A DNA stretch of 64,000 nucleotides, taken from positions 19,500,027-19,564,026 of the forward strand of contig CM076274.1 of the NCBI GenBank assembly GCA_038380795.1. The letters are read 5' to 3'. The position numbers were made by a program, and so were the translations under genes. The notes beneath the pieces are model-generated. The model did no database searches. It saw only the letters and a list, made by a program, of their open reading frames with translations, and was not told the DNA's origin. Source of the DNA: Pyrocephalus nanus (lineage: Eukaryota > Chordata > Aves > Passeriformes > Tyrannidae). Shown here in pieces: positions 11,001 to 22,617 of this stretch (the stretch's first letter is position 1; each line of letters starts with the position of its first letter).

Positions 11001-14000
11001 ATCCGTACCTGGAAAGCAGCTCAGCTTGCCAGGTGTGCTGGGAGAGCAGCAGTGCTGCAGGGGGATAATTACAGGCAGTCTCCAGGAAATGATGGAAGAG
11101 CCAGGAGGGGCACTTTGCCAACAGCTACTGGGATAAACCACAACCAACTGTGCCCTGCCTCTTGCTGCTGTGCCGGCAGCTGAGCTCCTCATGCTGCCCA
11201 TGTTAAGAGACTAAAAACCATCAGGGAAGGGAATGGTGTGCCCTGAGCCCATGGCCTGAATATCTCCTTAAGTGCCCCCTTTGTACCAACACCTTCTGGG
11301 GACGATCAGCAAAGAGGACAGTGTGGACCTGCTCTGGCCCCTTCCCAGAGCTTTAAAACCCCAGTGGAGGACATGAACCCCCACCCAGTGTAACCCACGG
11401 GAAAGCCAGAACAACCCTGCACCACGCTGCTGCAGGCCACAGAGACAGGAGCCACCACAGCTCCATCAGCATCGAGCCACAGCTGACAAATCCCACAGTG
11501 AGAAACTGTGCATCTGCTGGGGGACACGAGGCTCCTGCTGCTCCTGCCCCCAGAGCTCACAGCAGCCCAGCATCCCTCCAGCAGCCAGGGCTGGGACAGG
11601 GACATGGGACAGGCAGGTATCAGCCGGCACACTGTGAGCATCATTGAGCCTTCACCACGAGAGACCTGGATTCTCCAGGCAGTTTTAACCAAGGGGAAAA
11701 CACCCATAAATGTTCTTCCCCCCAAAATCCCAGTCACAGTCTGATCTGTAGGAGTCTCCCCTGCCTCTTCCTTTCCCCCACTTCCAGGGCTGCCAGAGCC
11801 AATGCCCACGGGCTGCCCATGGGATGGAGTGGGTTTGATTCTGGGGGTGTCACTGTGCAGAGACCCCCATGGCACTGACCAGGGGTGGCACCTCGGCCCT
11901 CCTGTCCACAGCCCCATCTCCATCTCTGGTTCCCAGCCCTGCAGGCACACACCCCCTTCTCCTCCTCCTCCTCCTCCTCCTTCTCCCACCAGCCTTCCCA
12001 GCACTCATGAACCCCCCCGGGCAGGGCAGCCCCAAACCCCAGGCTGTGCCCCTGCCTTGGCAGAGGTTTGGTGGATCAGCACAATCCCCGTGGATCAGCC
12101 TGGAGCTGCACCAGAGTCCCTGCTACCCCACGGCACAGGTGAGACACCTCAGCCACACAAAGCTGAGGGCTCCGAGCCAGGAGAACCCTCCTGGGTCACA
12201 GCAGTGCCAAGGCTCGAAGCTCCCAGGGAGTTTATCTGCAGAGCACAAAGCTGTTCACCACAAAGAGAAGAACTGAAAAGGAACCAAGGCCCTTTTGCAA
12301 ATATGTCCCTCTGAAAATAACAGTTTGGGGGCAAAATCACACTGCTGACAGGTGAACCCAGGAGCCCAGCAAGGGGACTGTTCTCTTGCCATGACCCCTG
12401 CCTATCCCACAGCAACAACATTCCTGCCCCAAAAAACATTGTTGTAGCTTACCTGCATCTTTCTTATCTTCTAGAAATGTGAAACTCTGTGAAAAGAAAG
12501 GAAAAAAGAACAGAAATAATTTTGTTATAGATTTGATTCTCATAGTCATGCACACTCCCCTTGTGTCTGGGATCAGGGACCCCTCCAGCCTGTGCTCTGC
12601 CCAGAGAGAAGCTGGGACCAGAAGTGCTGCTCTGGCCCTGAGGACAAGCAGAGTTCTGGCAAAGGCTTCTCCCCAGGGCATCAGCCCCATTGGGTTTAAA
12701 ACACCAGCACCACCCACAACCCTGAGTGCTGGGCAAACACGGTGTGCCCAGCGCGTGCCCACCATCCCAGCTCCCAAAAAAACCCAGAGAAATGGGATTC
12801 AGGGCAGTGGAGCCTCAGCAGCATTTGGGAGATGGCAGCAATTTGCAGAGGTGGAGCTGAGGGTCCCCCATTCCCCGGTCCTGAGGCAGGCACAGAGCCC
12901 GGGACCCCCCCCCTCTCCGGGTGCAGAGCAGCCTCCAGCACTGCCCCAGCCCCGCAGGATCGCTGCAGGATCGCTGCAGGAATGCCGAGCGCTGCTGAGC
13001 CGGCCTTTCCCACGGACCCCAGGAACCCTCTTCCTGCCGGGGCAGCAGGGCTGGGGATGGCCGGGACAGATGGGTTTAACCATGTCCCTGCTGCCGGGCT
13101 TCCCTCAGCAGCACCTGCCCGAGAGCTGCCATCAGCGGGGCCAGAGACATCACTGCCACCTCACAGAGAGCCCACGGCCATGGGGAGGTCATTGGGCTCC
13201 TCAAGCTCCTTTGGCACTGCCCAGTCTGTTCCCACACCTTCCTTTTCCCACAGAGTCTCCCACCAGCCACAGCTCCACCTCATTTAACCTGGAAAGCTTT
13301 AATCCCACAAGCAGAGCCCAGCACCTTTCTCCCTCCTCAAGAAATTCCTCGGCTGTTGGTGGTGAGCAGAGCAGCTGAGCAGCACCAGCACGGAGGGAGA
13401 GGGGCCAGACTGATGCAGAAGCCTCAGCCCCACACAGGGCCATCAGTGCACACCAAGGGCACCCAGGAAGGTGGTGCCCGGGCCAGCTGGGCCACCAGAC
13501 CCCACGTCAAGCTGAAGTGACCAGCAGTCTGCTGGCTGCTTCCAACATCACTGAAGGCCCCGGGCACCACAGCCAGCATGGGCTGGGCTGGAGGCCTTGG
13601 GATCTGCAGCTCTGCTAGGGGGATGCAGGAGCTGGTGTCCGTCTCTCTGCCACCACGAGCATGATGGCAATGCCAACATGCAGCACGCAGGGACAAGCAG
13701 GGTTAAAGAGGACAGCTGAGCTCTCTGGAGACAGCAGGGACAAGACAGCCACTAATATTACTAATGAATTTCACAAATGTCATTTTTAGACTCAACTATT
13801 TTAAGCATTGCACTGAAAGCCCGGGGGACAGGGTGCATTCCACATCCATTTCACCGCAGCAGATCCACTGGCCCGGCACAGCCTGGTGTACAGCTCTGCC
13901 TGTACAGGGGTTTTATGCTTTTCCCAATCTGAATCTCCCAAAATGCACACTAGCCATATTTCTACAATCTTCCTAGCTCACCTCCCACCACACTGCGTGG

Positions 14001-14479
14001 GCTGGGACACAATACAGTGCCACAATACAGTGATCAGAGGCAGGCAGGGAGATTTGCTCATTATTAAGGTGACAGATGAAGAATTAAAGCCCAATGAAAA
14101 ATCCCAGATGCCACGAGAGCCGCTGCTGCAGGAAATTAAAAACTGGGGGCCCTCGGCCTCGCTGCTCCTTTGTCATCTCCCTCGCAGCCACCCCAGCTCT
14201 GCAGGTCGGCCAAGGCAGCCGCAGCAATCCGAGAGCACCGGAGCAATCCGAGCCTCCGAGCTCGGAGCGGTGTCCCAGCCCAGCCCCATCACCCCAGTAT
14301 GGCAGGAGAACCTCGAGGGGTCAAGAGCACAGCCAGACACACCCAGAGCCCCAGAGCCCCCCGGTGCTCTGAGCGGGCACAGGGCCGTGGTGAGCCGGTG
14401 ACGGGCAGCAGGGACAGGGACCAGTGCACCCACATGCGGCCCGGCCAAAATTAACCTCTCACGTGCACGAGGGGCACGG
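8019..14479. other. No gene recognised; scattered small repeats
   Basis: No supported exon was found. Small features include a 20-bp direct repeat at about 10960-11000 (TGGGAGCTGGGAACAGGTCC twice), a CTCCTCCTCC run at 11957-11984, and AT-rich DNA at 9350-9400 and 13745-13815. If the exon at 14621-14665 is STARD8, all of this is its first intron. Confidence 0.5.
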
Positions 14480-14620
14480 GCACAGCATCCCCCAGAGCAG
14501 ACGCTGACACCGTGAGCAAACCGAGCGCAGCCGGGGACGCCTCCCCTTCGTCCCCTCCAGAGGCTTCCCCCGAAACCGGAGGGTGCCAGGGACGGACACC
14601 GCCCCGCAGCCGTCCCTTAC

Positions 14621-14665
14621 CTTGGCTCTTTTGAAGCAAGACCAGAAAAAATCCAGCAATGGCAT
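14621..14665 (-). CDS. STARD8: Probable first coding exon of STARD8
   Basis: The minus strand reads ATG at 14665 and encodes MPLLDFFWSCFKRAK, then meets a good donor (AAG|GTAAGG, GT at 14620-14619) in phase 0. The start context is strong (ACCATG, A at -3) and the exon sits in a CpG-rich island. A short hydrophobic and basic leader exon ahead of the SAM-domain exon is what I recall for the long STARD8 isoform, but I recall it only approximately, so the match is not proof. The gene order STARD8-YIPF6-OPHN1 supports the name. A 17-codon upstream frame lies in the presumed 5' UTR. Confidence 0.55.
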
Positions 14666-14696
14666 GGTGGGCAGGCGAAGGGCCGGCAGAGCCCCC

Positions 14697-14750
14697 CTAG
14701 ACCGCGGCGCTGCCCCCGGCGGCGGGGAGGGCACCCCCCGGCCCCCCCAT
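14697..14750 (-). other. Upstream ORF in presumed STARD8 5' UTR
   Basis: On the minus strand an ATG at 14750 opens a 17-codon Gly/Ala-rich frame that ends in TAG at 14699-14697, 31 bases before the proposed STARD8 ATG at 14665. If the transcript starts upstream of 14750, ribosomes would meet this frame first. Translation is unproven. Confidence 0.35.
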
Positions 14751-14870
14751 GGCAGCGGAGCCGGGCACAGCCCAGAGCGGGCAGGAGCGGCCGGGCGGAG
14801 GGAGGAGGAGGCAGCGGCGGAGGCGGGCCAGCATTCAAACCCTGCACCGTTACTCAGTTGGTTGTGAACA

Positions 14871-15705
14871 GCCTTGGACGCGATTGAAATTCCCTGAAGA
14901 TTGCGAGTTTTAAACAGCTCCAGGCTTTCCTTCCTGCCTGGAACGCACCGCCCGCTCCCATTCCCAGGCAGCGGGAAGGGGCGAGGGGAGACAGACACTC
15001 TGGAATGGGAGAAAGGCACTCGGAGCTGTCAAAGGCACATGTAGGACGCTGGAAAACGAACGGTTCAGACTGTCACGCCAGCGCTGCCCAAGCTGACTGA
15101 CAGCTCCCTGTGCTCTCCCCTCCGAGGGACACGGGATACCTAGCCATGGTGTCATCCCTGGATGCCCCCGACACGGCATCCCACAAACTCAGGTGGTGCT
15201 GACCCCACTGCGGGCACAGGGGACAGCCAGGCTCACCATGGGCACCCAGGCTCACCATGGGCACCCAGGCTCACCATGCCGAGTACAGCAAGAACCCTCA
15301 GCACAGAACAGGGGCACACAGGGCCAGCCTGCAGGAGAGACCCCAGCAGGGAGAATGGCACAGGGAAAACCACCCCAGCCATCAAATGTAACTGAGCCAT
15401 TCACTCCAGCTAATCACAGCTCCTTATCTGCCTTCCACAAACATCATCTGTTCACAAAGGCAGCAATTAAAGGGCCCTTCACAAGCATTTGTGCCAGCAG
15501 GACAGGGTGCTGGGGACCCAAAGCATAAGGATAAGGGGGATAAAGGCAAGAACAAGGGCACAGAAGGCCATGGCACAGCAGAGCTGGAGAAGCTGCATCT
15601 GCCTGGAGAGGATGGCATGAGGCACTGCCACCACTGCAGAATCCTGCAGCCCTGACTTGCACCCCAGGCCCTAGACTGGCAGAACCTGGTGGCACCCTCA
15701 GGGCA
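14871..15705. other. Flank upstream of proposed STARD8 promoter
   Basis: No exon was seen. At about 15230-15288 a 19-bp unit (GGGCACCCAGGCTCACCAT) occurs in roughly three tandem copies. The stretch separates the CpG island from the 22-bp minisatellite. Confidence 0.5.
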
Positions 15706-16499
15706 CCAGCACAGCTCTGCCATGGCCCTGGCACAGCTCTGCCATGATCCCAGCACAGCTCTATTGTGGTCCCAGCACAGCTCTGCCATGATCCCCCAGC
15801 ACAGCTCTGCCATGGTCCCAGCACAGCTCTGCCATGATCCCCCAGCACAGCTCTGCCATGGCCCTGGCACAGCTCTGCCATGGCCCCAGCACAGCTCTGC
15901 CATGGTCCCAGCACAGCTCTGCCATGGCCCCAGCACAGCTCTGCCATGGTCCCAGCACAGCTCTGCCATGGTCCCAGCACAGCTCTGCCATGGCCCCCCA
16001 GCACAGCTCTGCCATGGCTCCAGCACAGCTCTGCCATGATCCCCCAGCACAGCTCTGCCATGATCCCCCAGCACAGCTCTGCCATGGCCCCAGCACAGCT
16101 CTATTGTGGTCCCAGCACAGCTCTGCCATGGCCCTGGCACAGCTCTGCCATGGTCCCAGCACAGCTCTGCCATGGCTCCAGCACAGCTCTGCCATGGCTC
16201 CAGCACAGCTCTATTGTGGTCCCAGCACAGCTCTGCCATGGCCCCAGCACAGCTCTGCCATGGTCCCAGCACAGCTCTGCCATGGTCCCAGCACAGCTCT
16301 GCCATGGTCCCAGCACAGCTCTGCCATGATCCCAGCACAGCTCTGCCGTGGCCCTGGCACAGCTCTGCCATGATCCCCCAGCACAGCTCTGCCGTGGCCC
16401 TGGCACAGCTCTGCCATGATCCCCCAGCACAGCTCTATTGTGGTCCCAGCACAGCTCTGCCATGATCCCAGCACAGCTCTGCCATGGCCCCAGCACAGG
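15706..16499. repeat. 22-bp minisatellite, about 35 copies
   Basis: The core CAGCACAGCTCTGCCATG recurs with period 22, with some units 2-3 bases longer because of extra C residues. Variant units end in CATGGTCC, CATGATCC, CATGGCCCTGG or TATTGTGGTCC, so copies can be typed. Few variant units contain a stop and 22 is not divisible by 3, so long frames of a 22-residue repeat appear on both strands. These are artefacts. The array lies about 0.85 kb upstream of the proposed STARD8 promoter. Confidence 0.97.
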
Positions 16500-18000
16500 T
16501 CACAGGCAGCAGGAGTCCCAGCACAGCTCCAGCTGCCTCCTTCCATCTCCCCTCACTCATTCCTCAGCAGGCTCTGGCACCGCTCCCAGGCTTGGCCCCA
16601 GCTGCAGCTCCTCACCCCTTCCCCTGTGTTACTGGTGTTACTGGGCCAGCTCAGCGGGCTCAGGAGCACTGAAGCACAAGCTTTGTATTATCAGTTCCTT
16701 TTCTCCTCCTTTCAACTCCCGGGGCTGGGAATGCAGTCTCACCTCTATGGCACGTGTGCCACCAGGGTCACCTTTCCTAGCCCACTGCCAGACACCCCCA
16801 GGCACTGCTGCCATAGGGCTGAGCTGGCAGGGGACCACCACTGGGGCCAGGACGTGGAAGGGCACTGCCAGGATCCTGGGAAAGGCTCTACCACTGTCAC
16901 TCAGGGCAGCCCAGGGAGGCTGTTCAATGCTTCTACAGGCTTTGCTCTCAGAGCAGGGCATTTGGGCCCATGCTGGGGCTGAAGGCACCTCTTCCAGGAG
17001 GGACTGTCCCTGCAGGAAGGGTGGCACTGACAGGTTCTGTGGCACTGGGCTCCTCTTCCTCTCAGGGGCTCAGCTGTCAGCGCTGCTGTGTTTGGCAGGC
17101 AGGATGGGCACCTGCCCGCTCCAGAGAGCACAGGCAGCACATGGGGTAGCAAGAGAGACATCTGTCTGTCCATGCATCCATCCATCCATCTACAGGGTCA
17201 TCAGGACAGGCCAGAAGAGGTGGCTCTGTCCTGCCTAAACCAGACAAGCCCTTACAGACAGGGGGGCAGCCCCACTGCTTCAACCATGACCCTGTCAGGA
17301 CCCAGAGAAGCCCCCCTGCCAGCCCCCCAGCCCCCCCAGCCCCCTCAGCCCCTGTGTCATCACTCACCCTGGCGGCAGCAGGTCCTTCTCCCACTTCCTC
17401 CCAAAGCCAAAAAAGCCAAGTTAGCACAAATAGAAGCAGTCTGTCTCCTTCCCAGGCCTGGGAGACAAACCACAGCAGCTTCTGCATACTTGTGTAGCTT
17501 CTTCCTACCCAGTCATCCCAAAAGCATTCCAGTAATGTTACATCTTGGATCCTTCCTCACAGTGCCAGGACACTATCCTTGGCAGGAATAGCTCCCAGGG
17601 ACTGGATCCACGGGGAAGTGGCAGGAACTCTGCACACCAAATGGGTATTTCTGCCAAGTGGTGTCGGGACACAGAGCCCACTGCCACGTTTGGCTCTTCC
17701 CAAAATGCCCTATGTACCCACTCCACAGAGAGCTGTAGGAAAAGCAAAAGCAATGTCCACTCATTCTATGTATGTATATATACGTGTGTGAGAACCCATT
17801 TTAAACTTGAATTAATTTTAAAAAGTTGATTCTAAGGAAAACTCCACCCTGTAGACACTCACAAGAGCTTCCCATGTGGTGAATGCCATCAGCTGTCCCC
17901 AGTGCCCAGAGCTGGGACGGACACTGGGATGCCACCAGCACTGCCACACGCATCTCGAATTCCCTGAAAGTCACGGGACAGAGCCGGGATTGGGGAGGGC
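16500..18000. other. No gene recognised
   Basis: The DNA between the minisatellite and the next CpG-rich patch shows no supported exon. A short ATCC repeat lies near 17176-17194 and a CCCCCAG-rich run at about 17310-17352. Confidence 0.5.
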
Positions 18001-18009
18001 AGGTACAGC

Positions 18010-18490
18010 CTCCCCCACAGCAGATCATCCCCTGGAGGATCCCGTGTCCCCGCGGTCGGAGCTATTCCTGTCCCTCGCTGGGCTGTCGCTGTCCCGGCTG
18101 TCTCACAGTGTCGGTGACAGCGGCCGGGCAGTGTCCCCGTCCACAGAACCCCCCGGTGGCACCGCTCCCAGGCTGGACCCGAGGGGTGTCTGCAGGGCTG
18201 TGAGCGGGGCCACCGGCAGCCCCCCAGCCGTGGGCACACACTCATACACATACACACGGGGATTTTCCACTCGCTGTGTGCGCAGGCATTTCCCGAAGTC
18301 GGGCAGGGCGCAGCTCCCGCCGAGCCGGCGTTTCCCCATTAGCATAGCGGGAACAGGGACCCTTTTCTTCTCCCGACGGCGGACGCGGGGCGAGGGCTGG
18401 CGGTGCTGGGGCTGTGACACCACGAGGGCCGGGGGAGGGACGGGAGGGGGGAGAACACGCGAAACCTGCTGCACCAAGGGCAGGGCTGAG
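18010..18490. promoter_or_regulatory. CpG-rich patch, possible promoter
   Basis: CpG density rises here, including GGACGCGGGGCGAGG near 18383. It could be another upstream promoter of the minus-strand gene, but no splice donor or coding start is convincing on either strand. Confidence 0.3.
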
Positions 18491-18546
18491 CCCCACGATG
18501 TGCCCCGGGCAAGGGGCTGGGGGCTCTGCCCCACACGGTCCAGCAC

Positions 18547-18592
18547 ACGGAGCCCACGGAGCCCACGGAGCCCACGGAGCCCACGGAGCCCA
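18547..18592. repeat. 9-bp tandem repeat (ACGGAGCCC), about five copies
   Basis: ACGGAGCCC repeats head to tail about five times. Open frames over it read as a simple Ala-His-Gly repeat and have no other support. Confidence 0.85.
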
Positions 18593-21500
18593 GGGCTGGG
18601 GCTCTGCTCACACCTCGGCCCTTGGGCTCAGCCCAGGAGGACAAATGTCCCTGCGGGGCTCCCTGCACCGGGGAGGCACCGCCGCGGCCACACCACGAGA
18701 AACCAACCGAGAGACAGGAACGCCAAAGGGCAGCAGAAGACATTCCCCAGCTCCCACTGTCCCACAGCTGCCCCACACCACCAGTGAGCTCCCTGCCTGC
18801 CACCACTGCTTCTCCCTTAAAGCATTCCTCATTTAAAATAATCCCAAAGCAATGCTCCAATCTCCAACAGCAAATGGGGGGGATGCACTGGGATGGACGC
18901 CTGGAGGGAGGGTGGGGGATGCTGCTGGGATGCTGCTGGGATGCCACAGGCTGCACTCCCCTCTGGGATGGGCAGTTAGGCAATTCCTTAATCCCCATGG
19001 GCTGGCTCCTGCGGCAGAAGGAAGCGCTCGGGTGAGCAGGGGAGTGCTCCTGTGAGCTGGGCAGCACTCCTGTGAGCTGGGCAGCACCCAAAAAAGGCAT
19101 CAGTGCCCCCACCCCACAGCACTGAAGCAGCCAGCCAGGCCCACGGCACTCCCTTAGCACGTCCCTTCCAGAGGGCTGAGGCAGCACAGTGGATGTCACC
19201 TTTCCCAGCACTGGTGGCACTTGTGTCCTGCTGATGCTTTGCCCTCCAATACCAGTGACACTTTTCCTTAGCCCAGATGTCCACTGGGCTCCCAGAGATG
19301 ACCCGAGGGCTTCTGGCCTCGTCCAGGGCTGCAAGAAGCCCCACACACTCCCTGTCCCGTGGGGGGTCCTGGCACAGGCTGGGGCTGTGCTTTCCCCTCA
19401 CAGGATGCTCCAGTTTGCAAACACCAGTGAGAGAATTTACAAACACAGATTGATTTAGCACACACACAAAAGCCAAACGAACTTTTCAGCTGACTAGCCC
19501 TCAGAGACTGGCTGAATACCCCAGTTTTACTGAACAAGGGACAACATCACTGAAAAAAAATCCGTCAATGGTTTTGGGGAATTTCTGCTGTATCAGATGC
19601 AGGGGGGGCTCCTGCCCCCATTCCCTGAGACTTCCACAGGTCTGCAAGCCCAGAGCTGTGAGCCAGAAAGCTTGGGGTGTTCAACTGAGGCCTGGGGATG
19701 TGCTTAGTATGGGGGAAGAGCTATTTAAATGCACTTAAAAGAGCATAGCTGATAGGGTGACATTTTTGAGATACTATAGACAAATTGCACAAATTACAAA
19801 TAGATCCAAATGATACAGAAAGAAACTGGTGGGTTTTGAGACCCATATATCCATCTCATTTTAACTCTGGTAATAATAAGCAAGCACCCAAGAGTAAATA
19901 TCTGTGAGCATCTACAGAGACTCCCACACAGGACAGAATTCCAGCAAAAACCTGCTGCTGTGCTCCAGTTCTCACTCAGGCATGCTGAAGAGAAAAAGAA
20001 ATATAAATCAGGCTGCATTTTTAAGTATAAAAGGGGGCATAAGCAGCTCGCTCACCAGGCATCTTTTCCTTCCCCTGGGAATAGCACTGAGCTGCTGGAG
20101 CCCGGCTGGGACATTAATCCTGGGACATTAATCCTCTGCCCCAAGGCAGGCGCCAGAACAGCCCAAGGAATTGCAGCAGTTCTTATAATTAGCAGGAGCA
20201 GGGAGGCTCCCGTGGCCAAACGCCCGGGAGTGGCATGGGCAGGGCTGGCAGCACACGTGTGTTCCAGCACATACATGTACAGACACACAGACACACACAC
20301 ACACACAGACACACACACACACCTGGCAGGGTGTGAGGGGCTAGTATGCCACTGACACCCAAAAACACTCAGCACCCAAAAAAATAACCACAGGCAGCAG
20401 GGACACCTCCTCCTCGGGCTGGCACATGGAAGGAACTGCAGCTGAGCTACTTGGGTATTTTTGCACTGAATTCTGGTGACAGCTGCTGTCTGGGGAGGAT
20501 CCCGGCCCTCATTCTGGCCCAGGATGGAATTCATTCCCAGGACAGAGGAATCTCGTCAGGGGCAGCACTGGCTCCCTGCAAGGGCAGGTCTCTGCAAGCT
20601 GAACCCCTGTGATGAACCCACACCAGCCCCCCCTCACTCATGGAAAGATGGGCCACTCATGTACCAAGTTTTCCACACCCAAATCCGGAGGCAAACCCCG
20701 TCAACTGCAGCTTCTTGTGCAGAGCTGGAGATGTGGCACAGGGACTGTGCATTGGAACATGTGGACTGGCAGTGCAAGCTGTTCAGCTCAGCCAGCTGGG
20801 TTTGTATTCTTCATTTCTCCTTTTACCCTTTCAGAGGATCTTGTGCTTCACATCATGCTCTTTCCACTGCCAGCAATGCAGCACTGGGGAAGAGGAGGGG
20901 TTTAAAGGGGCTCATGGCATGGATTTTACCCAGGTGCTGTCTGAGGTGTTTCAGGGCAGGAGATGCTGCCCCTGGACCCTGGGGAGGAGCTGGGGCCGAG
21001 CCTTCTGCAGAGGCAGGAGGAGTTCAGCCAAGACAGGGGATCACTCCATCTGCTCCCACCCTGGGCATGGCAGCACTGGGGGAGCTCATCCCCCACTGCC
21101 AGCACCACAGGGACAATGGAGCACTGTGTGACAGGAGCCCTCCCGCTGTGCCCAAGGCTCTGACTGCTGCTCCCTCACCTCCATCCACAGCACAAACACA
21201 AGCTGCTGAGCCACAGAGGGCTCAGAACGCAGATGTGCCGAGGTACCAGGCACGGGGAGGCCCTGACGCCCTGAACAACGCCTGTTCCCTTCCCTGAACT
21301 GTGGGCAGAGGGACATAGGTCAGGGAGAGTAACCGGGGCGGAAACAGCAAACCTGTCCTTCCTGCATCAGGAAGTGCGCTTATTATTGCTTTCTGTTCCA
21401 ACTAGGACTGGGAACAAATCCACAGCAAGCTTTCCCTTCTCTCTCTCAGGGATCACAGGCAGCAGAGCCCCCTGACAGCAGAGCCACACAGTGACCCTCA

Positions 21501-21625
21501 CTTTGTGCCAGCAGCAGCCCCAGGTGTCAGGCTCCCTGTCCCACTGCCCCAGTGCCGCTCCCCCCGAGTCTGTGCTGAGGAACCCCCCGTGCTGGGCACA
21601 GCGTGCCCGTCCCACCCTCGCTGCC
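18593..21625. other. Intergenic DNA with an AT-rich block
   Basis: No gene is supported. Two direct repeats occur: about 24 bp at 19040-19090, and GGGACATTAATCCT twice near 20108-20135. The block at 19700-20040 is much more AT-rich than its surroundings and contains CTATTTAAATG. A CA microsatellite lies at about 20280-20322. Confidence 0.45.
20280..20322. repeat. CA microsatellite (interrupted)
   Basis: ACACAC runs are interrupted by single G residues (CACAGACAC). The minus-strand reading gives a Cys-Val repeat, which is an artefact. Confidence 0.9.
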
Positions 21626-21738
21626 TGCCATCCCTGTGCCCAGTACCTGCCACCCCTGTGCCCAGTACCTGCCATCCCTGTGCCCAGTACCTGCCCCCCC
21701 TGTGCCGAGTACCTGCCCCCCCTGTGCCGAGTACCTGT
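21626..21738. repeat. 22-bp tandem repeat, five copies
   Basis: Units containing CCTGTGCCCAGTACCTGCC recur every 22 bp (phase points at 21635, 21657, 21679, 21701 and 21723). The last two copies carry GCCGAGT instead of GCCCAGT. It is unrelated in sequence to the 22-bp array at 15706. Confidence 0.9.
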
Positions 21739-22100
21739 GACGTGGAGGCTCAGCAGCCTCTGGCCTGACGTCCAGCTCCCACAGCCATGGCATCGATCCT
21801 GCCAGGAAAGCCAAAGGTCGGAGCTCACGGGTTCACCACCGTGCCAGGGGTCAACAGCTTCACTGGGTGAGTTTCTCCCTTATTTTACCGGGAAAGTCCT
21901 TCCTTCCACTGTCACCTGCCCCATTCATTTACCCTAAGTTACAATCCAGCACACAGTATATTTGCCTTAAAAAATTAGCTTGGGGGAAAAAATGCTAAAT
22001 CCAAGCTTTATCCAAATAAAGTGTAACTGCAAAGCATGGAGCTGCACCTGGGAACAGCTCTTTGGAGAGGAAGAGTTGAATTTTCAGCCCAGTAAATTAA

Positions 22101-22133
<33 letters not shown>

Positions 22134-22617
22134 CCTCCTGTTGTATGAAAGTATCTTCTTGCCCCAAACTGGTAACTCACCGAGCAGGCAGAGAGCCCGC
22201 AGCAGAGGCCGAGGCTGACAGCTCACAGCTCATCTCCCGTGGCTGCCTGCAAGCCCCGTCCCGGCTGCGGGACCCGAAAACTCCAGCTGTGGGACCCGAA
22301 AACTCCGGCTGTGCATCCCGGAGCAACCCCAGTGGAGCCGGAAAGCAAGGCGAGGGGAAAACCAAGCTACAGAAGGCGGTCAGGGACGGCGCGGTCCTGC
22401 TGCCCTCTTGTGACCATCGGGCCCAGAGCCCGTGCCCGGCACAGGGGCAGTGTGTCCTTGCTGCCACCGTGTCCCTGCTGCCACCAGACCCGGGCCAAGG
22501 CTCACCAGCCACGGCTGTGGCATGACTGTCACCCAAGGGACTGTCACCCACTCTGCATCCCCAGTGCAGAGCACGGACACGCTCCTGGCCATTGCCTCAG
22601 ATCCCAGTGCAGGACAG
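21739..22617. other. Intergenic DNA, no gene recognised
   Basis: The stretch holds a run of 26 T at 22102-22127 and a 23-bp direct repeat (GGGACCCGAAAACTCC twice at about 22268-22315). There is a plus-strand AATAAA near 22015 but no gene to go with it. The sequence from 22190 to 22450 is CpG-enriched. Confidence 0.5.
22102..22127. repeat. Poly-T run (26 T)
   Basis: This is an uninterrupted T homopolymer. It could be the reversed poly-A tail of a retrocopy, but no recognisable retrocopy or target-site duplication was seen. Confidence 0.9.

Larger units (their letters stand above)
1..14665 (-). other. STARD8: Proposed 5' end of STARD8 (first coding exon plus long first intron), partial
   Basis: STARD8 (DLC3) is a RhoGAP with SAM, RhoGAP and START domains. 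The gene is proposed from a minus-strand first coding exon at 14621-14665 in a CpG island, and from gene order: STARD8 lies beyond YIPF6 on the same strand in human Xq12, as here. I found no SAM, RhoGAP or START coding sequence anywhere in 1-14620, so those exons must lie left of the window and this stretch would be intron. The extent is an inference. The exon could belong to another minus-strand transcript. Confidence 0.5.
14480..14870 (-). promoter_or_regulatory. CpG-island promoter of proposed STARD8
   Basis: This GC-rich, CpG-rich stretch surrounds the ATG at 14665, with pyrimidine-rich GGAGG/CCTCC blocks at 14800-14830 on the minus-strand upstream side. There is no clear TATA box next to the probable start. 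Minus-strand transcription would run leftward through the exon at 14621-14665. A short upstream ORF lies inside. The boundaries are estimated by eye. Confidence 0.5.

Noticed and set aside
12479..13378. 299-codon plus-strand open frame
   Set aside because: The composition is Pro/Ser/Ala-rich with no domain and no splice or promoter context. It is treated as a chance frame.
15706..16499. CRISPR array
   Set aside because: The 22-bp units are directly adjacent without unique spacers, and the DNA is vertebrate.
15424..16546. Long open frames on both strands with a repeated MAELCW.../HSSAM... peptide (up to 315 codons)
   Set aside because: They come from the 22-bp minisatellite, which rarely produces a stop and, with period not divisible by 3, reads open in many frames. 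No start, splice signals or non-repeat domain support a gene.
18339..19346. 335-codon minus-strand open frame
   Set aside because: It includes the 9-bp repeat and low-complexity sequence, and nothing in it resembles STARD8 or another known protein.
22102..22127. Processed pseudogene tail (poly-T)
   Set aside because: No recognisable coding remnant or target-site duplication was seen next to the homopolymer.
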